From the NCBI RefSeq assembly GCF_902498195.1, contig NZ_CABVIY010000003.1:124001-188000 (forward strand): a stretch of 64,000 bases of DNA, in the 5' to 3' direction. Below are positions 51,012 through 59,984 of this stretch, piece after piece (position 1 is the first letter of the stretch; each line of letters starts with the position of its first letter). Made by a program: the position numbers and the translations under genes. This DNA is from Pseudomonas fluorescens. GTDB lineage: Bacteria; Pseudomonadota; Gammaproteobacteria; Pseudomonadales; Pseudomonadaceae. A model generated the notes under the pieces. The model searched no databases, was not told the origin of the DNA, and saw only the letters and a list, made by a program, of their open reading frames with translations.

Positions 51012-52685
51012 ATGTCGTTCAAAACCAAAATACTGCTGCTGACCTTGTTACCCGTGATGTTGTTTGCCCTGGTGACAGGGTTGAGCACCCGCGCCACTTT
51101 ACTGTCCCAGGCCGAGCAGGAAATCGCTCAGACCCGCGAGCGACTGCTTGAGGAGAGCCGCACCCGGCTCAAGGACTACGCCAGCATTGCGCGCACGGCT
51201 ATCGCCGATCTTTATGATCAGGCGGCTCCCGGGGATCCCTCCATCCGAGCCCTGGCGATCAGTCGCTTGTCGACCGTGAAGTATGGTGATGACGGTTACT
51301 TCATGGGGTACGACAGCCAGGTCGTGCGCCTGTTTCGCGGTGACAGCAGCGAAGGCGTCGGCACCAACATGAGTGATCGCAAGGACAACAACGGGGTTTA
51401 TTTGAACCGTGAAATGGTCGCGGCGGCAAAAAATGACACGCACTTCGTCAATTACTCAGGTGGGGTGGTCAACACCGCTAAAGTGGTGCCAAAGCTCGCC
51501 TACAGCTTCTATTTGCCCAAGTGGGACATGGTCGTGGTCACCGCGATCAACCTGGACCGCATTGAAGTTCAGGTCGCAGAAGTGCGGGCGGATGTGGATG
51601 CGCGGGTGCACAGCCTGATGTACAGCATTGCGATCATCGCTTCGGTGCTAGTGGGCATGATCGGGGCTTTGGCCCTGCTGCTGGTCAGGCGCAGTTTGCG
51701 TCCCTTGACCCTGATCCGGACCCATCTCGACCAAATCGCTGCGGGTGAGGGTGACCTGACGCGGCGTCTGCCACTTGTCAGTCGGGACGAGCTGGGACAA
51801 CTGGCCGGTTCGTTCAATGCGTTTATCGAAAAGATTCACGGCCTTGTCAGCCAGATCGTCGCCATGAGCGAGCAGTTGAATGGATCAGTGAGCCATGTGG
51901 CCGAGCAGAGCAGGCACATTGACCGCGCCATGGATAAGCAGCGCCAGGAAACCGACCAGGTGGCGGCGGCCATAAACGAGATGTCATCGGCGGCGCAAGA
52001 AGTGTCGGCCAGCGCGCAAAATGCTGCAGACGCAGCGGTCGAGACCGACAGACAGTCCCGGCACGCCAGGCAAATAGTCAACGGCAGCATGACTCGAATC
52101 CAGGCACTGACCGTGGAGCTTGATGAGAGTGGCGTCTCGATGAAGAGTCTCCAGGACGATGTCGCGTCTATCGTCACCGTACTGGATGTCATTCGCTCGA
52201 TTGCCGAGCAGACCAATCTTCTGGCACTCAACGCGGCCATTGAAGCTGCGCGTGCCGGTGCTGCCGGGCGCGGATTTGCGGTGGTTGCCGATGAGGTGCG
52301 AGCCTTGGCCGGCCGGACTCAGCGCAGCACCCAGGAAATCCAGGCGATGGTTGAGCGCCTCAAGAGCACGACGGGTGGCGTAGTCACTGCCATGCACCAG
52401 TCCACCCAGGCAGCTCAAGGCGCTAACGCTCAGGCCGATCAGGCGGGTGAGTTCCTGGGCAACACTGTTGAACTGATCGCGACTATCAATGCGATGAACG
52501 CTCAAATCGCAAGTGCTGCAGAGGAGCAAACCTCGGTGGCTGAGGAGATCAACCGGGGAGTGCATCAGATCGCGCGGGCGATCGACGCCGTTGCCAACCA
52601 GACTCAGAACGGGGTCAAGACAGTCGATGAGCTGTATACGATCGGCAAACGTCTGCAAAGCTTGCTGGGGCAATTCAAAATTTGA
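51012..52685 (+). CDS. Methyl-accepting chemotaxis protein with periplasmic sCache sensor
   Basis: A 557-aa transmembrane chemoreceptor. TM1 is residues 8-28. A periplasmic sCache_2-type sensor spans residues 30-200 ([40 protein letters not shown] with [13 protein letters not shown]). TM2 is about residues 205-228, followed by HAMP and a signalling tip with [20 protein letters not shown]. sCache_2 receptors in Pseudomonas often bind short organic acids. Lying directly behind a carboxylate uptake operon, it probably senses the same compound. Confidence 0.92.
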   Translation: MSFKTKILLLTLLPVMLFALVTGLSTRATLLSQAEQEIAQTRERLLEESRTRLKDYASIARTAIADLYDQAAPGDPSIRALAISRLSTVKYGDDGYFMGYDSQVVRLFRGDSSEGVGTNMSDRKDNNGVYLNREMVAAAKNDTHFVNYSGGVVNTAKVVPKLAYSFYLPKWDMVVVTAINLDRIEVQVAEVRADVDARVHSLMYSIAIIASVLVGMIGALALLLVRRSLRPLTLIRTHLDQIAAGEGDLTRRLPLVSRDELGQLAGSFNAFIEKIHGLVSQIVAMSEQLNGSVSHVAEQSRHIDRAMDKQRQETDQVAAAINEMSSAAQEVSASAQNAADAAVETDRQSRHARQIVNGSMTRIQALTVELDESGVSMKSLQDDVASIVTVLDVIRSIAEQTNLLALNAAIEAARAGAAGRGFAVVADEVRALAGRTQRSTQEIQAMVERLKSTTGGVVTAMHQSTQAAQGANAQADQAGEFLGNTVELIATINAMNAQIASAAEEQTSVAEEINRGVHQIARAIDAVANQTQNGVKTVDELYTIGKRLQSLLGQFKI

Positions 52686-52762
52686 TGCGGTCCTGCACGG
52701 TGTTTGTCAGGACTCGCCGGCAAGTGCTCTGCATTCAATCGCTGATGAAAAAATTCAAAAAA

Positions 52763-54721
52763 CTATGAAGCACTGCGCTTGCGGGGGGCCTTGGCCGTGG
52801 GTTTGGCGCCCGTCGATGGTTTGCGCTTGGCCGGCTTGCGTTTGTTTTTCCATGGCGTGGCACCTTTCCCGGCTGGGCTTGCCGGGCCGGTGATGGTCAG
52901 GTTCAGGCTGGCGCAGCGGGCAACCTGCTTGCTCATCCACGCCGCCTGTTTGGTGACGAACTCTTCGAGGCTCATTTCCCCGCTCTGCACCATGTCCAGC
53001 GCCTGCTCCCAGATGGCCGTGGTGCCCGGATCGGCAATCGCTCGCGGCACGGCATCGATCAGGCTGAACGCGGCGGGTGTGGCCGACAGGGCCTTGCCGT
53101 TCTTGACCAGATAACCACGGTCGAGCAGGCCCTGGATGATCGAGGCGCGGGTGGCTTCGGTGCCGATGCCGGTGGTGTCCTTGAGCTTTTGCTTGAGCAG
53201 CGGATCTTCCACCAGCCTGGCCACGTTCTTCATGGCTTTGATCAGGTCGCCTTCGGTGAAGGGCTTGGGTGGTTGGGTCCAGAGGTCCTTGAGCTGCACG
53301 TTGGCCACCGCGCAATCGATACCTTCGCGCAGGGCGGGCAGGGTTTGCGGGGCCGGTGTCTCCCGGCCTTTGGCCGGGGCGAGGGCTTCGGGCAGGGCGC
53401 GTTTCCAGCCGGGCTCGACAATCTGCTTGCCGACCGCGCGCAGGGCTTCGCCGGCGCAGTCGAAATCGGCCTGGGTACGGTCATATTCGTGATTGGGCAG
53501 GAATTGCGCGAGGTAGCGCGCGCGGATCAGGGTGTAGACCGCCCGTTGCTTGCCCACCAGTCGGTCGAGGTTTTTCGCCGCGGCGGTGGGGATGATGCCG
53601 TGGTGCGCGCTGACCTTGGCATCGTTCCAGGCGCGCGAGCGGCGTTGCGGTTCGAGATGATCGTGCAAGGCGTTCAGCGCCGGATCGGCCTGGCGCAGCG
53701 CCGCGAGGATGCCCGGCGCCTCGCTGTGCTGGCTCAGCGGCAGGTAGCCGCAGTCGCTGCGCGGGTAGGTGATGAGTTTGTGCGTCTCGTAGAGCGCCTG
53801 GGCGATGTCGAGGGTTTCCTGGGCGCCGAGACCGAGTTTCTTCGAGCAGACTTCCTGCAAGGTGCCCAGGTCGAACGGCAGCGGGGCCACTTCGCGCATC
53901 CGCTCGGTGCGCAGCTTGATCACCCTGGCACTCGCCGCGCCCATCATCGCCTCGGCGGCCTGCCGGGCCAGCGCCTGGTTCAGGCAGCGATCCTGATCGT
54001 CGCAGGCCTCGGAAGCCGCACGCCATTGCGCGGTGAACGGGGTGCCGTCGTGCAGCAGGTGCACGTCGATGGCCCAGTAGGCGACGGGGACGAAGTCGGC
54101 AATGCTGCGATCGCGATCCACCACCAGGCGTAGGGTCGGGGTTTGCACCCGGCCGACCGGCAGCACGCCCTGATACCCGGACTGGCGCCCCAGCAGGGTG
54201 AACAGTCGGCTCATGTTCATCCCGATCAGCCAGTCGGCCCGGCTGCGTCCCAGGGCCGAATGGTACAGGCTGAAGGTCTCGCTCCCCGGCTTCAGGGCGG
54301 CGAGGGCCTTACGGATCGAGGCATCGTCCAGCGCCGACAGCCACAAGCGGCGAATCGGTCCGCGATAGCGGCAATGCTCCACCAGTTCCCGGGCGATCAT
54401 TTCGCCTTCACGGTCGGCGTCCGTGGCGATGATCAATTCGCTGGCCTCGCCGAGCAGGCGCTTGACCGCCTTGTACTGGCTGGCCGTGCGCGGCTTGACC
54501 GTCATCTTCCATTGCTCCGGGATGATCGGCAGGTCGGCCAGCACCCAGCGCTTGTAGCGCGCGTCATAGGCATCCGGCGGCGCGGTTTCCAGCAGATGGC
54601 CGATGCACCAGGTCACGGTGACGTCTGTTCCCAGCCAGCAGCCATCGCCGCGGCGTTTGGCGCCGAGCACGGCCGCAATGTCCTTGGCCTGGGAAGGTTT
54701 TTCACAAAGGTACAGCCGCAT
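52763..54721 (-). CDS. topB: DNA topoisomerase III
   Basis: Type IA topoisomerase that passes single strands to separate replication and recombination intermediates. The 652-aa protein has the Toprim start MRLYLCEKPSQAKDIAAVLG, the acidic metal site IIATDADREGEMIARELVEH, and the catalytic tyrosine in THKLITYPRSDCGYLPLSQH. The tail is Lys/Arg/Pro-rich (NKRKPAKRKPSTGAKP), probably for DNA contact. Start at 54721 by alignment with TopB; a second ATG three codons upstream is possible. Confidence 0.94.
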   Translation of the reverse strand: MRLYLCEKPSQAKDIAAVLGAKRRGDGCWLGTDVTVTWCIGHLLETAPPDAYDARYKRWVLADLPIIPEQWKMTVKPRTASQYKAVKRLLGEASELIIATDADREGEMIARELVEHCRYRGPIRRLWLSALDDASIRKALAALKPGSETFSLYHSALGRSRADWLIGMNMSRLFTLLGRQSGYQGVLPVGRVQTPTLRLVVDRDRSIADFVPVAYWAIDVHLLHDGTPFTAQWRAASEACDDQDRCLNQALARQAAEAMMGAASARVIKLRTERMREVAPLPFDLGTLQEVCSKKLGLGAQETLDIAQALYETHKLITYPRSDCGYLPLSQHSEAPGILAALRQADPALNALHDHLEPQRRSRAWNDAKVSAHHGIIPTAAAKNLDRLVGKQRAVYTLIRARYLAQFLPNHEYDRTQADFDCAGEALRAVGKQIVEPGWKRALPEALAPAKGRETPAPQTLPALREGIDCAVANVQLKDLWTQPPKPFTEGDLIKAMKNVARLVEDPLLKQKLKDTTGIGTEATRASIIQGLLDRGYLVKNGKALSATPAAFSLIDAVPRAIADPGTTAIWEQALDMVQSGEMSLEEFVTKQAAWMSKQVARCASLNLTITGPASPAGKGATPWKNKRKPAKRKPSTGAKPTAKAPRKRSAS

Positions 54722-54927
54722 ATCCACCATCGTCGATCAGTCACCGGAAGGTGCACAGAATGGCGGGTGATGGGCGCGGGGGCAATCTTTATCTGTATGG
54801 ATGTACAGTTTGTGCGTGGCGGTTGGTGATGCAGGCCGTTTGGCTGTGAGGCGATCGTGAATGCAAAAACTGGGTTATACCTGATAAATCGTGGTCTCAG
54901 GTTTTGGGGCTGCTGCGCTGCCCATCG

Positions 54928-54960
54928 CTGTAGGCGCGAGCTTGCTCGCGATGAACGATA
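54928..54960. repeat. Single REP half-element
   Basis: One isolated unit CTGTAGGCGCGAGCTTGCTC with the GCGATGAACGATAACGCG continuation but no inverted partner. A decayed or solitary REP before the DUF427 gene. Confidence 0.7.
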
Positions 54961-54991
54961 ACGCGGTTAATCGTCATGAGGAACGAACGCC

Positions 54992-55360
54992 ATGAAAAGC
55001 ACCGGTCCCAGTCCTGTCATCACCATCGCCGAACAACCCGGCTGCCTGTTGGTGAAGTTCCACGGTATCCAGGTGGCCGCGTCCTCGCGCGCGCTGGTGC
55101 TGCTGGAGGCCAATTACCCGCCGGTGTACTACGTGCCGCGCGAGGACATCGACGAGAAGTATTACGCCCGCACCGATCACACCAGCTATTGCCCCTACAA
55201 GGGCGATGCCAGTTACTTCAGTCTGCAGATCCCGGGGCATGAAGGCGCCAACGCGGTGTGGAGCTACGAGAACCCCAAGGTGTCCGTCGCACAAATTCGC
55301 GAATACATGGCGTTCTATCCGGACCAGGTGAAGTTCGAGGTGGTTGAACTCGACGAGTGA
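54992..55360 (+). CDS. DUF427-domain protein
   Basis: A 122-aa cytoplasmic protein with a single DUF427 beta-fold: SRALVLLEANYPPVYYVPRE, DIDEKYYARTDHTSYCPYKG and WSYENPKVSVAQIREYMAFY. The motif TxHxSYCPYKGDA is the family core and could be a ligand site. No biochemical role is established. Start ATG at 54992; an AGGAACGAACGCC segment lies upstream. Confidence 0.9.
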   Translation: MKSTGPSPVITIAEQPGCLLVKFHGIQVAASSRALVLLEANYPPVYYVPREDIDEKYYARTDHTSYCPYKGDASYFSLQIPGHEGANAVWSYENPKVSVAQIREYMAFYPDQVKFEVVELDE

Positions 55361-55369
55361 GTCGCATGA

Positions 55370-55443
55370 AAAGATCGCCGCCTGCGGCAGCTCCTACAGG
55401 GACGCATTCCAAAGTAGGAGCTGCCGAAGGCTGCGATCTTTTG
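55370..55443. repeat. REP pair in reversed (tail-to-tail) arrangement
   Basis: GATCGCCGCCTGCGGCAGCT with CCTACAGG comes first, then GTAGGAGCTGCCGAAGGCTG. The orientation is opposite to the other pairs in this window, where GTAGGAGC stands at the outer left. Confidence 0.85.
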
Positions 55444-55450
55444 AGTTCAA

Positions 55451-57073
55451 TCAGTTCTTGTCCAGATCCACGTTCCGTGTCTCACGCAGGCACAACATCC
55501 CCACCACCAGGCTCACCCCGGTAATCAACACCGGGTACCACAGCCCGTAGAAGATGTCCCCGGTGTACACCACCAGCGCGAACGACACCGTCGGCAGGAA
55601 GCCGCCAAACCAGCCGTTGCCAATGTGGTAGGGCAGGGACATCGAGGTGTAGCGGATGCGGGTCGGGAACAGTTCGACCATCAGCGCCGCCAGCGGGCCG
55701 TAGCACATGGCGGAAATGATGATCAGCGCGACGATCAGCGCCACGATCATCGGCTTGTTGATTTGCTGCATGTCGGCCTGTTGCGGGTAGCCGGCGAGGG
55801 TCACCGCGCCGCGCAGGGCGGCTTCGTCGAAACCGTCGATCTTCACGTCGCCGACGCTCACCTGCACGCCACTGCCCGCCGGGGCGGCGGCGCTGCTGTA
55901 CGGCAGGCCCTGTTTGACCAGGAAGGTCTTGACCTTGTCGCAGGGGCTATCGAATTTCGCCTTGCCCACCGGATCGAACTGGAAGGTGCAGGTGGCCGGG
56001 TCGGCCAGTACGGTGATCGGTGCCTGGCGGCTGGCCTGGTCGATGGCCGGGTTGGCGTAGTGAGCCAGGCTCTTGAAGATCGGGAAGTACAGCGCAGTGG
56101 CCAGCAGCAGGCCGATCATCAGCACCGGTTTACGCCCGACCTTGTCCGACAGCCAGCCGAAGAAAATGAAGAACGGCGCGCCGATGGTCACGCTGACGAT
56201 CAGCAGGCCGTTGGCCACGGCGGGGTCCATTTTCAGGAACTGGGTGAGGAAGAACAGCACGTAGAACTGTGCCGCATAGAAGGTCACGGCTTGCCCGGCG
56301 TTGATGCTGAACAGGGCGATCAGCACGACCTTGAGGTTTTCCCATTTACCGAAGGAATCGCGGATCGGCGATTTGCACAGCTTGCCTTCCTCTTTCATTT
56401 TCACGAAGGCCGGCGACTCGTGCAGGCTCAGGCGGATCCAGGTCGAGATGCCCAGCAGGATGATCGAGAACAGGAACGGAATGCGCCAGCCCCAGACTTC
56501 GAACTGATCGCCCGTGAAGTAGCGGCAACCGAGCACCACCAGCAGCGACAGCAACAGGCCGAGGGTCGCGGTGGACTGAATCCAGCTGGTATGGAAGCCG
56601 CGCTTGCCCATCGGCGCGTGTTCGGCCACGTAGGTCGCAGCGCCGCCGTACTCGCCGCCCAGGGCCAGGCCCTGGAGCATGCGCAGCACCACAAGGATGA
56701 TCGGGGCGGCGATGCCGATGCTGGCGTAGGTCGGCAGCAAGCCGACACAGAAGGTCGCCAGGCCCATGAGGATGATGGTGGCGAGGAAGGTGTACTTGCG
56801 TCCGATCATGTCCCCCAGCCGGCCGAACACCAGGGCGCCGAACGGCCTGACGACGAAGCCGGCGGCGAAGGCCATCAGCGCGAAGATGAACGCCGTGGTG
56901 TCGTTGACCCCGGCGAAGAACTGTTTGCTGATCACCGCCGCGAGGGCGCCATAGAGGAAAAAGTCATACCACTCGAAGACCGTCCCTAGCGACGAGGCGA
57001 AGATGACTTTCTGGGTTTCCTTGCTGGTGCCCGCGCTGCGCACGGCTTCCAGGGGCTGAACGTGTTCTGACAT
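55451..57073 (-). CDS. MFS transporter of the metabolite:proton symporter type
   Basis: A 540-aa carrier with 12 helices. Opening motifs: FASSLGTVFEWYDFFLYGAL, GRLGDMIGRKYTFLATIILM (MFS motif A) and RMLQGLALGGEYGGAATYVA; the second half has GWLSDKVGRKPVLMIG. These fit the MHS family with proline/betaine, ketoglutarate and shikimate carriers. An extra soluble loop of about 90 residues between two late helices (from about residue 345) holds two cysteines (PATCTFQF and SPCDKV). Start at 57073 (MSEHVQPLEA). Substrate unknown. Confidence 0.9.
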   Translation of the reverse strand: MSEHVQPLEAVRSAGTSKETQKVIFASSLGTVFEWYDFFLYGALAAVISKQFFAGVNDTTAFIFALMAFAAGFVVRPFGALVFGRLGDMIGRKYTFLATIILMGLATFCVGLLPTYASIGIAAPIILVVLRMLQGLALGGEYGGAATYVAEHAPMGKRGFHTSWIQSTATLGLLLSLLVVLGCRYFTGDQFEVWGWRIPFLFSIILLGISTWIRLSLHESPAFVKMKEEGKLCKSPIRDSFGKWENLKVVLIALFSINAGQAVTFYAAQFYVLFFLTQFLKMDPAVANGLLIVSVTIGAPFFIFFGWLSDKVGRKPVLMIGLLLATALYFPIFKSLAHYANPAIDQASRQAPITVLADPATCTFQFDPVGKAKFDSPCDKVKTFLVKQGLPYSSAAAPAGSGVQVSVGDVKIDGFDEAALRGAVTLAGYPQQADMQQINKPMIVALIVALIIISAMCYGPLAALMVELFPTRIRYTSMSLPYHIGNGWFGGFLPTVSFALVVYTGDIFYGLWYPVLITGVSLVVGMLCLRETRNVDLDKN

Positions 57074-57179
57074 ATCGGTATCCCTCACAGTGATTGTTTT
57101 TGTTGTTCCACTGTCGGCGCCAGCCTTGTGGGCGGGTACCGCTACTGCGATGTATCGGGTGTACTCGTTAATCTGCTTT

Positions 57180-57285
57180 CTGTAGGAGCGAGCCTGCTCG
57201 CGATGGACTTCAGGGCGCCGCGGGGTATCCGGGTTCCCGCGTTATCGTTCACGACCATCGCGAGCAGGCTCGCTCCTACAGGGGG
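57180..57285. repeat. REP/BIME element, GTAGGAGCGAGC type
   Basis: Inverted pair with the shared middle GCGTTATCGTTCACGACCAT, between the GMC oxidoreductase gene and the MFS gene of the same strand. Confidence 0.92.
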
Positions 57286-57294
57286 GCGCATGGT

Positions 57295-58941
57295 TCAGGG
57301 GTGTGTGACCAGTTCCAATGTCGGGGTGATACTCCTTGTCGCGGGATTGAGGATCAGTTCCGCGGCTTTCTCCGCGATCATCAGCGTAGGCGAACAGGTG
57401 TTGCCCGAGGTGATGCGCGGCATGATCGAGGCGTCGGCGATGCGCAGGCCCGGGATGCCGTGGACCCGCAGTTCGGCATCGACCACCGCATCGGCATCGT
57501 TGCCCATGCGGCAGGTGCCGACCGGATGGAAAATGGTGGTGCCGATGCGCGCGGCAGCCTCGTGCAGTTGCTCTTCGCTTTGCAGACTGTCGCCGGGCAG
57601 GTATTCGACCGGTTTGAACGGTTTTAGGGCCGGTGCCGCCACGATTCGCCGGGTCAGGCGAATGGCCTCGGCGGCCACCCGCAAATCTTCCGGATGGCTC
57701 AAATAGTTGGGCTGGATCAGCGGCGCGTCTTGTGGGTTCGCGGAACGAATCTCCACCCGGCCACGGCTTTGCGGACGCAGGTCACAGACCGACGCGGTGA
57801 ACGCCGGGAAGGCATGCAGCGGCTCGCCGAAGCGCTCCAGCGACAGCGGCTGCACGTGGTATTCGAGATTGGCCGAGGTCTGCTCCGGCCCTGAACGGGC
57901 AAAGGCCCCAAGCTGGCTTGGCGCCATGGACAGCGGGCCGCTGCGGTCATACAGATAACGCAGGCCCATGCCCATCTTGCCCCAGAGGCTGCCGGCGATC
58001 TGATTGAGGGTGCGGGCATTTTCCAGTTTGTAGATCAGCCGCAGTTGCAGGTGGTCTTGCAGGTTGCCACCCACGCCGGACAGTTCATGGGTGACGCCGA
58101 TACCCAGGCGTTGCAGCAGCGGGCGAGGGCCGATGCCCGAGCGCTGGAGGATGCTGGGCGAACCGATGGAGCCGGCGCACAGGATGATTTCCTTGCGTGC
58201 CTTGAACGTTTTCGCCTGCGCGTGCAAGCGGACACTGACCGCTGAGGCGCGGCCGTTTTCCAGCAGTACCCGGTCGACTTCGACACCCGTCAATACGGTC
58301 AGATTGGCCCGATCGCGGATCGGCTTGAGAAACGCCTTGGCCGCGTTCCAGCGAACCCCGGCTTTCTGGTTGACCTGGAAGTAGCCACAACCTTCGTTGT
58401 CGCCCTGGTTGAAGTCGTCGATGCTGGCGATGCCGCTTTGTTCGGCGGCGCTGCGAAACGCATCGAGAATGGGCCACGACAGGCGCTGGCGTTCGACTCG
58501 CCATTGGCCGGTGGCGCCATGGAACTCGGACTCTCCGGCAAAGTGGTTTTCGCTTTTCCTGAACAGTGGCAGTACGTCCTGCCAGCGCCAGCCGGGGTTG
58601 CCGTCGGCGGCCCAGCCGTCGTAATCGCCGGCCTGGCCACGCATGTAGATCATGCCGTTGATCGAGGAGCAGCCACCCAGCACTTTGCCGCGTGGATAAC
58701 TCAGGGTCCGGCCTTGCAGGCCGGGTTGCGCTTCGGTCTTGAAGCACCAGTCGGTGCGCGGGTTGCCGACGCAGTACAGGTAACCCACGGGGATATGAAT
58801 CCACGCATAGTTATCGCGGCCGCCGGCTTCGAGCAGCAACACCCGGTGTTGCGGGTTGGCCGATAGCCGATTGGCCAGCAGGCAGCCGGCCGGGCCGGCC
58901 CCGACCACGATGTAGTCGTATTCATCAAGGGAAGCTTGCAT
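57295..58941 (-). CDS. GMC-family FAD oxidoreductase (choline dehydrogenase-like)
   Basis: A 548-aa alcohol dehydrogenase of the GMC family. FAD site YDYIVVGAGPAGCLLANRLS at the N-terminus; GMC signature 1 near PRGKVLGGCSSINGMIYMRG; signature 2 GSIGSPSILQRSGIGP; C-terminal catalytic region HPVGTCRMGNDADAVVDAEL with ASIMPRITSGNTCSPTLMIA. The active-site His lies in the HPVG motif. Start at 58941 has GAGG 6 nt upstream. The MFS carrier downstream and the divergent LysR gene suggest a small catabolic unit for an alcohol; true choline dehydrogenase BetA is usually in a bet operon. Confidence 0.9.
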   Translation of the reverse strand: MQASLDEYDYIVVGAGPAGCLLANRLSANPQHRVLLLEAGGRDNYAWIHIPVGYLYCVGNPRTDWCFKTEAQPGLQGRTLSYPRGKVLGGCSSINGMIYMRGQAGDYDGWAADGNPGWRWQDVLPLFRKSENHFAGESEFHGATGQWRVERQRLSWPILDAFRSAAEQSGIASIDDFNQGDNEGCGYFQVNQKAGVRWNAAKAFLKPIRDRANLTVLTGVEVDRVLLENGRASAVSVRLHAQAKTFKARKEIILCAGSIGSPSILQRSGIGPRPLLQRLGIGVTHELSGVGGNLQDHLQLRLIYKLENARTLNQIAGSLWGKMGMGLRYLYDRSGPLSMAPSQLGAFARSGPEQTSANLEYHVQPLSLERFGEPLHAFPAFTASVCDLRPQSRGRVEIRSANPQDAPLIQPNYLSHPEDLRVAAEAIRLTRRIVAAPALKPFKPVEYLPGDSLQSEEQLHEAAARIGTTIFHPVGTCRMGNDADAVVDAELRVHGIPGLRIADASIMPRITSGNTCSPTLMIAEKAAELILNPATRSITPTLELVTHP

Positions 58942-59073
58942 CCCTGGCCTCGTATTGTTGTTCTTGTTGTGTCCCATCCTAGTTGTTAGCTTTCGTTAAA
59001 AGAATGTTAGTTTTTACCCAGCTGCTGTGCGTTTTTAGACAGCGCCTTCAATTGCCTGGCCCAAGGATGATTC

Positions 59074-59970
59074 ATGTTCGACTGGAACGACCTGCGGTTT
59101 TTTCTGGAGTTACAGCGCAGCGGGCGTTTGCTGACCGCCGCCCGCCGTTTGAACACCACCCATGCCACCGTCGCCCGGCACATCGAGGCCATCGAAAAGA
59201 GCCTCGGCACCGCGCTGTTCGTCCAGCATGCCCAGGGCTATGAGCTGACACCGGCGGGCGAAGCGCTGCTCAAGCACGCCGAGGCCATGGAAAACGTCGC
59301 GCTGCTGGCCCAGGAGGAAATCACCCAGTCCACGGCGCCGCTGGGCAAGATCCGCGTCGGGGTCACGGAAGGGCTGGGCATCATGTTCCTGTCCAGCCGC
59401 ATGAACGGGTTGTTCGAGCGTTATCCGGGCCTGGAAGTGGAGTTGGTGGCGGTGCCGCGCTTCGTCAGCATCCTCAACCGCGAAGCGGAAATCAGCATCC
59501 ACCTCGAACGCCCGTCCGCCGACATGCTGGTCACGCGAAAATTGACGGACTATCGCCTGGCGCTCTATGCCAGCCAGGCGTATCTCGACAAGGCGCCACC
59601 GCTGCACCATCGCGAAGACCTGGGGCGTCATGCGTGGATCGGTTACGTCGACGACTTGTTGTTCAGCCAGGAACTGATGTTCCTCAACAGTTTCTGCCGC
59701 AATCCGCAGGTGGTGTTCCACAGCACCAGCGTCATCGCCCAGCAACAGGCCGCCCGCGCCGGCCTGGGCATTGCCGTGCTGCCGTGCTACATGGCCAGCG
59801 CCGACCCCGGGCTGGTGCCGTTGTTCGCCGAGGAAAGCATCCTGCGCAGCTACTGGATCAGCACCCGGCGCGAACTGCACAAATCCGTACGCCTGCGGGT
59901 GATGTGGGACTACGTGGTGGAGTTGTGCGAGCGTGAGCAGGACCTTCTGCTGGGCGCGCAACCCTTGTAG
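59074..59970 (+). CDS. LysR-family regulator divergent from the GMC oxidoreductase
   Basis: A 298-aa LysR protein. HTH: MFDWNDLRFFLELQRSGRLL and RLNTTHATVARHIEAIEKSL, the TTHATV variant helix. Effector domain: IRVGVTEGLGIMFLSSRMNG and RAGLGIAVLPCYMASADPGL. Divergent from the GMC gene across 132 bp, so it probably controls that gene and its MFS partner. Effector unknown. Confidence 0.9.
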   Translation: MFDWNDLRFFLELQRSGRLLTAARRLNTTHATVARHIEAIEKSLGTALFVQHAQGYELTPAGEALLKHAEAMENVALLAQEEITQSTAPLGKIRVGVTEGLGIMFLSSRMNGLFERYPGLEVELVAVPRFVSILNREAEISIHLERPSADMLVTRKLTDYRLALYASQAYLDKAPPLHHREDLGRHAWIGYVDDLLFSQELMFLNSFCRNPQVVFHSTSVIAQQQAARAGLGIAVLPCYMASADPGLVPLFAEESILRSYWISTRRELHKSVRLRVMWDYVVELCEREQDLLLGAQPL

Positions 59971-59984
59971 GGGCAAGCTCGCGC

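Noticed and set aside
53189-54133. Plus-strand frame opposite topB
   Set aside because: No start signal and no motif; topB has its catalytic tyrosine and Toprim residues on the minus strand.
55625-56989. Plus-strand 454-codon frame opposite the MFS carrier
   Set aside because: Composition typical of an antisense shadow; the MFS motifs are on the minus strand.
9891-57285. Regularly recurring palindromic repeats that could suggest CRISPR
   Set aside because: The copies lie kilobases apart, each in a separate intergenic gap, without spacers of uniform length or cas genes; they are REP/BIME elements.
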